Below, piece by piece: positions 1-5,555 of a DNA stretch of 6,254 nucleotides. The stretch is from Pseudomonadota bacterium (lineage in GTDB: Bacteria; Pseudomonadota; Gammaproteobacteria; Xanthomonadales; Rhodanobacteraceae). Position numbers and translations under genes: made by a program. The notes beneath the pieces were generated by a model. It was given only the letters and a program-made list of their open reading frames with translations. It made no database searches and was not told where the DNA came from. The DNA is taken from NCBI GenBank assembly GCA_025351555.1, contig JANXVS010000603.1, positions 1 to 6,254 on the forward strand, in the 5' to 3' direction. Numbering within the stretch: the stretch's first letter is position 1; each line of letters opens with the position of its first letter.

Positions 1-68
1 GGTTAGACACTCTGGATGCGCCTTACTGGAACGAGCACTACACCGGTGCACTACGTGTAATCCTGTAA
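1..68 (+). CDS. 3' end of an unidentified protein (partial)
   Basis: Reading from base 3, an open frame runs from the window edge to TAA at 66-68 and ends in residues APYWNEHYTGALRVIL. The composition (aromatic, charged and small residues mixed, ending on a hydrophobic strand-like run) looks like a genuine protein C-terminus rather than a random frame. No family can be assigned from about 21 residues. Its stop lies 12 bp from the stop of the convergent cytochrome gene, a normal spacing for convergent bacterial genes, and no terminator hairpin with a T-run lies between them. The codons include TTA and CTA, which are less GC-biased than the neighbours, so this stays a moderate-confidence call. 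Confidence 0.45.
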   Translation, partial: LDTLDAPYWNEHYTGALRVIL

Positions 69-80
69 TTTTCCACAACG

Positions 81-653
81 CTACTTTTTCACTTCCACCG
101 GCAACGGCGCGGTGCGCAGGTTGTCCAGGATCGGCGCTGTCGGCCGCTGGATCACGAGAAAATCATTGCCGGCCGCGCGATGACAGCTGGTACACGCGAT
201 GGATAGCGCGTCATAGGCTTTCTCAAATTCCGCCTTGTTGCCATGATCAATGGCATCGCGCAGGGCCATGACGGGACCCTTGGTCATCGCCGGCAGGATG
301 TCGGCCAGACGCTGCGGCTGGAAGATCGCGTGGTCGGGATTCTGCTCGACGACTGCCTCGAACGCTTCCTTGATTTCCTGCAACTCGAATGCTGCAAGCG
401 TCCAGTTCTGCGCCTTTCCGGCGTACCACAAGCGAGCGTGGCGAATTTGTATACTCAGCATCTGCTCACCCAGTTCCGGGTGATACGCGGATTTCTTCAG
501 CTCTGCGATTTCCTTTTTCAGCGCAGCGATCTCAGCCTGATCGTTCGACGCTGGCGGAGCCGCAAGCGCAACGCAAGCGGCCGTCGCCAGCGCGCCTCCC
601 GCAATCAGGGCAATCCATTTTCGGAAATGGTGGATCACTGAATTTCTGATCAC
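81..653 (-). CDS. Secreted c-type cytochrome, class II-like, with N-terminal coiled coil
   Basis: A 190-residue protein, probably periplasmic, that would bind one heme c and carry electrons. Residues 1-31 form a signal peptide: basic n-region (HHFRKW), hydrophobic core (about 13-30) and an ALA-A cleavage site. Residues 39-56 are a regular heptad coiled coil (EIAALKKEIAELKK). The rest looks helical, and the only heme motif, CTSCH (C154, C157, H158), lies near the C-terminus, as in class II (cytochrome c'-type) four-helix bundles. The GTG start at 653 is chosen because GGAG (660-663) sits 6 bases upstream and the signal peptide then has normal length. An in-frame ATG at 731 overlaps the transporter stop as ATGA, but would give an unusually long 36-residue n-region. 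C27 in TAAC is a weak lipobox alternative. The gene follows the symporter by 74 bp on the same strand, so co-transcription is likely. The redox partner is unknown. Confidence 0.8.
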   Translation of the reverse strand: MIRNSVIHHFRKWIALIAGGALATAACVALAAPPASNDQAEIAALKKEIAELKKSAYHPELGEQMLSIQIRHARLWYAGKAQNWTLAAFELQEIKEAFEAVVEQNPDHAIFQPQRLADILPAMTKGPVMALRDAIDHGNKAEFEKAYDALSIACTSCHRAAGNDFLVIQRPTAPILDNLRTAPLPVEVKK

Positions 654-659
654 GGCAGA

Positions 660-663
660 CTCC
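660..663 (-). promoter_or_regulatory. Ribosome binding site that decides the cytochrome start
   Basis: On the minus strand GGAG lies 6 bases before a GTG codon (653-651). This favours GTG initiation over the upstream in-frame ATG at 731, which overlaps the symporter stop codon. Confidence 0.6.
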
Positions 664-727
664 AGATGCAAATAGGAATGATTCGCATAGAGTGCCGGAA
701 TTCGCGCACCAACGCCAGCGCCACGGG

Positions 728-1954
728 TCATGCTTTTTCAAGAGCAGGACTTGTCGCCGCAGCCGCCCCGAACCGTTGTCCTTTGGCCTCGGGGCCGAGC
801 GCCGTGACCGCCGCCAGCAAAATGGCCACTCCAGCGATGAACACGGCCATCGTCAGGCCGTATTGCTTGTTGTTGGCTTCAGCCAGCGTCGTCAGCAGCC
901 AGGGCACGCCCGCAGCGACGAAATTTCCAATCTGATAGGTCAATCCTGGCATCGTCGCGCGCACGGCATCCGGCGACAGTTCGTTCAAATGCACGGGCAC
1001 GACGCCCCAGGCGCCTTGGACCATGACCTGCAGCCAGAACACGCCCATGCCGAGCAACATCGGCGTGCTGCTGAACGCCCACAATTTGAGCATCGGCAGC
1101 GAAAGCAGCGCGGCAATGATGATCGCGCGCTTGCGTCCGATGCGCTCGGACAAGGTGCCGAAGAACAGGCCGCCCAGGATCGCGCCGATCGGCCCGATGA
1201 TCGAGAGCTTTCCGGTGAGATCGGTGCCGTAACCTTTTTCCACCTGCAGGAACAGCGGGTACAGATCCTGCGTGCCATGGCTGAAACAATTGAACAAGGT
1301 CATCAGTGCGATCATGAACAGCGCACGCCCCCAGTAACCGCGCATTGCCTTGAGCAGGCTGCGCTCGTGTGCAGGTTTGGATTGCGCGTGCTGCCAAACC
1401 GGAGATTCCGGCACAGTCGAACGGATATACAGCACCAGCAGGGACGGCAAAAATCCGACGATGAACATGCCGCGCCAGCCGATGTGATCGAACAGCAACC
1501 AGAACAGCAGCGCCGCGAGCAGATTGCCGCAGGCATAACCTTGCTGCAAGATTCCAGACACGAAACCACGCGATTTCTCCGGGATGATTTCCATCGTCAG
1601 CGACGAGCCCAGACCCCATTCGCCACCCATCGCAAAACCAAAGAACAGGCGCAGAACGAACAACGCCGCAAGGTTGGGCGCAAACGCAGAGGCCAGCTCG
1701 AAGAACGAGAACAGCGCAATATCGAGCATCAACATGGGCCGCCTGCCATAGCGATCGGCCAGCAGCCCGAACACGAACGCGCCGGCAGGACGCGCCAGCA
1801 AGGTCAAGGTCACCGCGAACACGACGTCTTCGCGCCCGACCTGAAAATCGGCAGCGATGGATTTCGCGGCGAAGATCAGGATGAAGAAATCAAACGCATC
1901 CAGCGTCCAACCCAGAAAGCCGGCGATCACCACATTGCGCTGCACCGAATTCAT
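728..1954 (-). CDS. MFS transporter, sialate/monocarboxylate:H+ symporter (SHS/JEN) type
   Basis: A 408-residue inner-membrane protein with about 12 hydrophobic segments, typical for the major facilitator superfamily. Visible landmarks are GWTLDAFDFF in helix 1 (16-25), the loop 2-3 motif A GLLADRYGRR (63-72), GEWGLG (111-116) in the helix 4 region, and the repeat of motif A as GTLSERIGRKR (266-276). Residues 222-230, NCFSHGTQD, match the JEN lactate/pyruvate permease signature N-x-x-S/T-H-x-S/T-Q-D; the final T of the extended motif is L234 here. In yeast Jen1 this element is tied to monocarboxylate and proton transport. The likely substrate is therefore lactate, pyruvate or a similar acid, although sialate transporters share the family. 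AGGAG (1966-1970) is 11 bases from the chosen ATG and 5 from an in-frame GTG at 1960, so the start may be 6 bases earlier. The gene leads a probable two-gene unit with the cytochrome. Confidence 0.85.
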   Translation of the reverse strand: MNSVQRNVVIAGFLGWTLDAFDFFILIFAAKSIAADFQVGREDVVFAVTLTLLARPAGAFVFGLLADRYGRRPMLMLDIALFSFFELASAFAPNLAALFVLRLFFGFAMGGEWGLGSSLTMEIIPEKSRGFVSGILQQGYACGNLLAALLFWLLFDHIGWRGMFIVGFLPSLLVLYIRSTVPESPVWQHAQSKPAHERSLLKAMRGYWGRALFMIALMTLFNCFSHGTQDLYPLFLQVEKGYGTDLTGKLSIIGPIGAILGGLFFGTLSERIGRKRAIIIAALLSLPMLKLWAFSSTPMLLGMGVFWLQVMVQGAWGVVPVHLNELSPDAVRATMPGLTYQIGNFVAAGVPWLLTTLAEANNKQYGLTMAVFIAGVAILLAAVTALGPEAKGQRFGAAAATSPALEKA

Positions 1955-2116
1955 TGCCACGACAACTCCTTCATCATGCACGTCCGTTGGTGGCTCTCAC
2001 ACCGTTACCGACTCACACTGCGCGCGCCGGCGCATGCGCTCGTAATGCGTCGCGACGGCGCGCCAGACTGCAGATGTATCATCAACTACGCCGCGCGAAC
2101 ACCAATGCTTGAGTTA

Positions 2117-2130
2117 CGCTAGCACTAGCG
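2117..2130. promoter_or_regulatory. Palindrome, possible operator
   Basis: CGCTAG-CA-CTAGCG has perfect 6-bp arms around a 2-bp spacer, giving dyad symmetry over 14 bp. It sits 74 bp before the phosphatase ATG and 163 bp before the symporter start, in the divergent intergenic region, where a dimeric repressor or activator site would be expected. With only a 2-base loop it cannot form an RNA hairpin without opening inner pairs, which favours a DNA-level site. No regulator gene is visible in the window, so the assignment is inference. Confidence 0.3.
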
Positions 2131-2191
2131 CCACGACCAGATCGCGGCCAACGAGCCGAGCCGGTTTCTTGCCGAGTTGTCGCCGTCGTCG

Positions 2192-2198
2192 AAGGAGG
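2192..2198 (+). promoter_or_regulatory. Strong Shine-Dalgarno site of the phosphatase gene
   Basis: AAGGAGG lies 5 bases before the ATG at 2204. This near-perfect anti-16S match fixes the start there rather than at an in-frame ATG 27 bases earlier, and it places the lipoprotein signal at the very N-terminus. Confidence 0.8.
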
Positions 2199-2203
2199 AT
2201 TCC

Positions 2204-3094
2204 ATGCGCTATCGTTTTGCCAGCCTGCTTTCTGTCGCGCTATTGCTTGTCGCCTGCGCCAGCACGCCGCCACCAAAACCCGCAATTTATTCCGGCGCGT
2301 CGTCCAACGCAAACGACGCCGGAGACGATCGCCTGGATGCTGTGGTATGGATGCAGACGGCGATCGAACACGATCTGGTTTATCGCCAAGTGTATCGGCT
2401 GGCCGAGCAGAAACTGGCGCAGGCATTAATCGATCCGCAATGGGACGCGCTGGCGCACGGCGAGCGCAGCAACAACGCGGCCGCGTTGCCGCCGGCGGTG
2501 ATCGTTGATGTCGACGAGACCGTGCTCGACAACACGCCGTTCGAGGCGCGCATGATCCGCGACAACAGCGATTTCAACGTCGCCGCGTGGAACGCCTGGG
2601 TGGCGCGGGAATCCGCACGCGCCCTGCCGGGCGCACTGGAATTCACCAAATTTGCCGCCGCGCACGCGGTGACGCTGTTCTATCTGACCAATCGCGATGA
2701 GTCGATGACGACGGCCACACGCGACAATCTCGCCAAACAAGGATTTCCGCTGGCCGATGGCGAACAAACCGTGCTCGCCAAGGGCGCGGCGACGCCTGGC
2801 TGCGTCGCGAACGGCGGCGACAAGGGCTGCCGGCGCAAACTCGTCGCCGCCCACTATCGCGTGCTGCTGATGTTCGGCGATCAACTCGGCGATTTCATCG
2901 ATGGCGCCGATGCCGACAACGCAACCCGCCGCGAACGCGTGCAACCATATGGCGACTGGTTCGGCGAACGCTGGTTTGTGCTGCCGAACCCGGATTACGG
3001 TTCGTGGGAGAAGGCGCTGACTCAACACAACGCCGACGCCAAACTGCCTACCGATCCGCGTGCAGCCAAACACGCGGCGTTGCGTACCGACTAA
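2204..3094 (+). CDS. Class B-like acid phosphatase / 5'-nucleotidase lipoprotein, e(P4) family
   Basis: A 296-residue HAD-superfamily phosphatase of the lipoprotein e(P4) type. Such enzymes sit on the outer membrane and remove phosphate from nucleotides and other monoesters; in Haemophilus, e(P4) acts on NMN in the NAD uptake route. Residues 1-17 are a lipoprotein signal peptide with lipobox LVAC, so C18 would be lipidated. HAD motif I is DVDET (D102 nucleophile, D104 acid/base). Motif II is LTNRD (T162). The motif III lysine is probably K212, and motif IV is GDQLGD (D226, D230). The aromatic C-terminal part (YGDWFGERWFVLPNPDYGSW) is typical of the family. C200 and C209 could form a disulfide. 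The length is slightly above e(P4) itself. The start is fixed by AAGGAGG 5 bases upstream. It stands alone on the plus strand. The family call is strong, but substrate specificity is not determinable here. Confidence 0.9.
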   Translation: MRYRFASLLSVALLLVACASTPPPKPAIYSGASSNANDAGDDRLDAVVWMQTAIEHDLVYRQVYRLAEQKLAQALIDPQWDALAHGERSNNAAALPPAVIVDVDETVLDNTPFEARMIRDNSDFNVAAWNAWVARESARALPGALEFTKFAAAHAVTLFYLTNRDESMTTATRDNLAKQGFPLADGEQTVLAKGAATPGCVANGGDKGCRRKLVAAHYRVLLMFGDQLGDFIDGADADNATRRERVQPYGDWFGERWFVLPNPDYGSWEKALTQHNADAKLPTDPRAAKHAALRTD

Positions 3095-3190
3095 ACGCCG
3101 CCTCGGCATTCGTGCCTCTCAGTGCCGGCATTCAATAGCGCTGGCACAATGCCCGGGTTTCATGTACAGTCCGCCCCGCTGTTGAATAGT

Positions 3191-3214
3191 CTGCACAGGA
3201 TGTGCGGTTTTTTT
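3191..3214 (+). terminator. Rho-independent terminator downstream of the phosphatase gene
   Basis: CTGCACA-GGA-TGTGCGG forms a 7-bp stem with one G-U pair and a 3-base loop, followed at once by seven T. It lies 97 bases after the phosphatase stop and most simply ends that transcript. If the weak promoter at 3165 is used, it would instead act as a premature terminator in the rhlE leader. Confidence 0.7.
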
Positions 3215-3325
3215 GATCAGGGACGATCAGTAACGCGTCGCCCTCCGTTTTTCCCTTCCGGCCGACCTGACCCGTGAGCTTGCTCGCGCAGATCTCGCCC
3301 TGCACCACTCGGTAACGACGCCCAT

Positions 3326-3365
3326 CCGAGACGCCCGTCCATGACGGTGCGCGTCGGTTCTTTTT
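3326..3365 (+). terminator. Terminator-like hairpin (possible attenuator) before rhlE
   Basis: Nested pairing: CCG (3326-3328) with CGG (3355-3357), ACGC (3331-3334) with GCGT (3351-3354), and CCGTC (3335-3339) with GACGG (3343-3347) around loop CAT. There is an AG bulge on the left and a TGC bulge on the right. TTCTTTTT (3358-3365) follows. It ends 102 bases before the rhlE ATG and has no gene of its own to terminate, so attenuation of rhlE or the 3' end of a small RNA are the likely roles. CTCGG (3308-3312) can pair with CCGAG (3326-3330), and CGACGC (3316-3321) with GCGTCG (3351-3356). Both pairings compete with the terminator stem. Confidence 0.5.
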
Positions 3366-3467
3366 ACCTGCGGCGCGGTTCACTGGGAACGCTCCGGGAT
3401 TCCTGCACTCGATTACATCGATCGAGCGCCCGCATCTTCGTGTGCGGATTTACTGGAGCTTTTCAAC

Positions 3468-4610
3468 ATGAGTTTTGAAACCCTCGGGCTTTCGCCAGCC
3501 TTGCTGCGCGCGCTCGCCGAACAAGGTTACACCACACCTACCCCGATCCAGTTGGCCGCGATTCCGGTCGCTCTGGCTGGCCGCGACCTGCTCGCCAGCG
3601 CCCAGACCGGCACCGGCAAGACGGCCGCGTTCGCACTGCCCTTGATCGAGCGGCTGTTTACCACGCCGCGTCTGCAAGGCGCTTCGCGCAAACCGCGCGT
3701 ACTGATCCTGACCCCAACGCGCGAGCTCGCCGCCCAGGTGCATGACAGCGTGCGCGACTACGCCAAGTATCTGCGCGTGAGCACCACCGCGATTTTCGGA
3801 GGCGTCGGCATGAGTCCGCAAACGCAGACTCTGCGCCGCGGCGTCGATGTCCTCGTCGCTACGCCTGGCCGCCTGATGGACCACATGGAGCGGCGCAACA
3901 CCGACCTTTCCGGCATCGAAATCCTCGTGCTCGACGAAGGCGATCGCATGCTCGACATGGGCTTCTTGCCCGCGATCAGACGCATCCTCGGCTCGCTGCC
4001 GAAACAGCGCCAGACCATGCTGTTCTCGGCCACGTTCGCCGACGAGATCAAGCAGCTCGCGGCGCAGTTCATGCGCAATCCGGAAGAAATCCAGGTGGCC
4101 GCGCGCAACAGCGTGGCGGCAACGGTCACCCATCGCGTGCATCCGGTCGACGCCGCACGCAAGCGCGACCTGCTATTGCATCTGCTCGCCGCCGACAGCC
4201 GCCGCCAGACTCTGGTGTTCAGCCGCACCAAGCACGGTGCCGACAAGCTCGTCACCTTCCTGGAAAAGTCCGGCCTGAGCACGGCCGCGATCCACGGCAA
4301 CAAGAGCCAGGGCGCGCGCACCAAGGCCTTGAAAGAGTTTAAAAATGGAAAAGTGACGATCCTGGTCGCCACTGACATCGCCGCACGCGGCCTGGACATT
4401 GATCAGCTGCCGATCGTGGTCAACTTCGATCTGCCGATGGTCGCCGAAGACTACGTGCACCGCATCGGCCGCACCGGCCGCGCCGGCGCCGAAGGTCTGG
4501 CGATCTGGTTGCGCCCGAAGAAGGTAGCCTGCTGCGCGACATCAAGCGCATGCTCAAGCAGGAAATCGCGCTGGAAAATGTCGAAGGCTACGAGCCAAGC
4601 CGCCCGCTGA
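3468..4610 (+). CDS. rhlE: ATP-dependent RNA helicase RhlE (DEAD-box), frameshifted near its C-terminus
   Basis: A DEAD-box RNA helicase that remodels structured RNA in the cytoplasm. RhlE proteins act in ribosome assembly and RNA decay. The core is complete: Q motif PTPIQ (24-28), motif I AQTGTGKT (45-52), Ia PTRELA (83-88), Ib TPGR (132-135), motif III SAT (187-189), motif IV LVFSRTK (249-255), motif [11 protein letters not shown] (301-310) and motif [10 protein letters not shown] (331-338). Motif II is DEGD (156-159) instead of DEAD; GGC replaces an expected GCN codon. GGAG (3455-3458) is 9 bases before the ATG. After I346 (codon ending 4505) the frame diverges into about 34 unrelated residues and stops at 4610, while the expected continuation [18 protein letters not shown] is encoded in another frame from 4508. 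The intact gene would run to 4759, about 430 residues. A sequencing error, a recent mutation or early decay are all possible; no slippery heptamer is visible. Confidence 0.9.
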   Translation: MSFETLGLSPALLRALAEQGYTTPTPIQLAAIPVALAGRDLLASAQTGTGKTAAFALPLIERLFTTPRLQGASRKPRVLILTPTRELAAQVHDSVRDYAKYLRVSTTAIFGGVGMSPQTQTLRRGVDVLVATPGRLMDHMERRNTDLSGIEILVLDEGDRMLDMGFLPAIRRILGSLPKQRQTMLFSATFADEIKQLAAQFMRNPEEIQVAARNSVAATVTHRVHPVDAARKRDLLLHLLAADSRRQTLVFSRTKHGADKLVTFLEKSGLSTAAIHGNKSQGARTKALKEFKNGKVTILVATDIAARGLDIDQLPIVVNFDLPMVAEDYVHRIGRTGRAGAEGLAIWLRPKKVACCATSSACSSRKSRWKMSKATSQAAR

Positions 4611-4759
4611 ATATGGACGGTCCGAAGCCGACGAATGGCAAACCGCGCAATCCGAATCATGCGCGCCGCCCACATACGCACGCGCCGAGCAAGCCGCACG
4701 CTGCCGCCAACAAGCAGGCCCGGCCTTGGCGTGGCAGTCGGGATGCGCGTCAAGCCTGA
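4508..4759 (+). pseudogene. rhlE: Out-of-frame C-terminal tail of rhlE
   Basis: From GTT at 4508 an open frame runs to TGA at 4757-4759 and encodes 83 residues. It begins [18 protein letters not shown], the usual end of helicase domain 2, and continues through a short linker ([14 protein letters not shown]). It then becomes a low-complexity basic tail rich in Pro, His, Arg, Lys and Asn (for example RRPHTHAPSKPH), ending in ARQA. RhlE proteins commonly carry such a basic RNA-binding extension. It has no start codon or ribosome binding site of its own at 4508; an internal ATG at 4550 is just a methionine of the helicase. Relatives usually read AISLV at the junction; here ATC-TG-GTT is left, consistent with loss of four bases (or one base plus a codon difference). 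Confidence 0.8.
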
Positions 4760-4769
4760 GGCATGAATC

Positions 4770-4798
4770 GCATCGTCCGCATGAGCCGCGGACGATGC
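4770..4798. terminator. Perfect 11-bp stem-loop between convergent genes
   Basis: GCATCGTCCGC (4770-4780) and GCGGACGATGC (4788-4798) pair perfectly around a 7-base loop. The hairpin lies 11 bases after the rhlE stop and 5 bases before the SDR stop, so it sits at the 3' end of both converging transcripts. No T-run follows on either strand, so it is not a classic intrinsic terminator. It may block 3' exonucleases, mark Rho-dependent ends or act as a bidirectional terminator. Confidence 0.6.
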
Positions 4799-4802
4799 AT
4801 CA

Positions 4803-5555
4803 TCAACGCTCCTGATCGGTCGGCCGGATAAGAATCTCATTCACATTGACGTGCGCCGGCTGGCTCACGCAATACAGCACGGCGTTGGCGATGTCGACGC
4901 CTTGCAATTGGCGCATCGAACCTGCCCAGGCATCCAGCGCCTGCCGCGTCGCGGCATGCGGAATATGTTCGCGCAACTCGGTGGCGACCGCGCCCGGCTC
5001 GATCACGCTGACACGGATGTTGTCTTTGTATACTTCCTTGCGTAACGCCTCGGAAAACGCGACGACACCGAATTTCGTTGCGGCGTAGCCCGACGCGTTC
5101 GCGTTTGAGATGCGCCCCGCCGTCGACGAGATGTTGACGATATGCCCGTCACCGCGCTGACGCATTCCCGGCAGCGCAGCCTGCGACGACACCATCAGCG
5201 CCAGCACATTCAGTTCGAGCATGCGCCGCCAGTCGGCACTGTCGGCCGCATCGATCGGTGCAAGGTGCATGACGCCTGCGTTGTTGACCAATATATCCAG
5301 CCGCCCGAAATGCGCTTCGGTCTCGGCAACGATACGGCGATTTTCTTCCTCGCGCACCAGATCGGCGGCAATCGCCAGCACATCGGCACCGGATTGCTTC
5401 AGTTCGCGCGCCAGCGCATCGAGCCGGTCCTTGCGTCGCGCCGCGATCGCAACCTTCGCCCCCGCCTGCGCGAGCGCACGCGCCGTGGCCTCGCCTATGC
5501 CGGAAGATGCGCCAGTCATCAGCGCCACGCGTCCAGCGAGAATTCGTGTTGTCAT
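4803..5555 (-). CDS. SDR-family NAD(P)-dependent oxidoreductase
   Basis: A 250-residue classical short-chain dehydrogenase/reductase, a soluble enzyme interconverting an alcohol and a carbonyl group. The Rossmann dinucleotide site is TGASSGIG (14-21). R40 and R41 after the second strand suggest NADP(H) rather than NAD(H). NNAG is at 91-94, the structural Asn is N116, the catalytic triad is S144, Y157 and K161 (YAATK), and EPGAVATEL (186-194) follows the active site. The C-terminus NEILIRPTDQER resembles the YdfG/serine dehydrogenase-like branch, but the substrate cannot be told. The ATG at 5555 is chosen because it starts the Rossmann fold directly, has GGAG (5564-5567) 8 bases upstream, and overlaps the methyltransferase stop as ATGA. 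Upstream in-frame codons would overlap the methyltransferase extensively. It is the last visible gene of a minus-strand operon. Confidence 0.9.
   Translation of the reverse strand: MTTRILAGRVALMTGASSGIGEATARALAQAGAKVAIAARRKDRLDALARELKQSGADVLAIAADLVREEENRRIVAETEAHFGRLDILVNNAGVMHLAPIDAADSADWRRMLELNVLALMVSSQAALPGMRQRGDGHIVNISSTAGRISNANASGYAATKFGVVAFSEALRKEVYKDNIRVSVIEPGAVATELREHIPHAATRQALDAWAGSMRQLQGVDIANAVLYCVSQPAHVNVNEILIRPTDQER

Larger units (their letters stand above)
1955..2203. other. Divergent intergenic region between symporter and phosphatase genes
   Basis: This 249-bp stretch must hold promoters for both flanking genes. On the plus strand TATCAT (2077-2082) is a five-of-six match to a sigma70 -10 box, but no good -35 lies 16-18 bases upstream. 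No convincing minus-strand promoter was found. A 14-bp palindrome at 2117-2130 is listed separately. No credible small protein gene or tRNA was seen. Confidence 0.4.
3095..3467 (+). other. Structured 373-bp intergenic region / presumed rhlE leader
   Basis: No credible protein gene lies here; an 83-codon minus-strand frame crosses both terminator hairpins and has odd composition. A -10-like TACAGT (3165-3170) with only a poor -35 (TGGCAC, 3142-3147, 17-base spacer) is a weak plus-strand promoter candidate. Downstream are successive plus-strand hairpins: 3191-3207 (followed by seven T), TGATC/GATCA (3214-3229), CGTGAG-CTTG-CTCGCG (3273-3288, with a G(CUUG)C tetraloop of the stable kind), CTCGG/CCGAG (3308-3330), 3326-3357 (followed by TTCTTTTT), CTCGAT/ATCGAG (3408-3426) and CCGCA/TGCGG (3430-3447). 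The last ends 7 bases before the rhlE ribosome binding site. This density suggests a regulatory leader or a separate small RNA. Confidence 0.5.

Noticed and set aside
692..2122. Plus-strand open frame of 476 codons covering the whole symporter gene
   Set aside because: It is antisense to a clear MFS transporter. Its translation is rich in Gln, Arg, His and Glu with no domain, the usual shadow of a GC-rich membrane-protein gene, and it has no ribosome binding site.
2082..2426. Minus-strand 114-codon frame overlapping the phosphatase 5' end
   Set aside because: It overlaps the signal peptide region and the ribosome binding site of the phosphatase gene in antisense; the translation is Arg/Ala-rich with no domain.
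2426..3109. Minus-strand open frame of 227 codons opposite the phosphatase gene
   Set aside because: The plus strand has a signal peptide, HAD motifs and a strong Shine-Dalgarno site; the antisense translation shows no recognisable fold.
3142..3158. Possible sigma54 promoter starting TGGCAC
   Set aside because: The -24 half looks right, but the -12 position reads CCGG instead of TTGC at the required spacing.
3132..3383. Minus-strand open frame of 83 codons in the gap before rhlE
   Set aside because: It crosses two terminator-like hairpins, has odd composition and no recognised domain. Conservation of RNA structure on the plus strand explains the region better, although codon-level conservation tests would settle it.
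3450..4142. Minus-strand open frame of 230 codons opposite rhlE
   Set aside because: It lies opposite unmistakable DEAD-box helicase motifs, and its composition (Arg, Gly, Gln, His) is that of an antisense shadow.
4505..4511. Programmed -1 frameshift in rhlE
   Set aside because: A -1 slip would restore the reading frame (ATC-CTG-GTT), but there is no slippery heptamer of the X-XXY-YYZ type, and RhlE is not known for recoding. A mutation or sequence error is simpler.
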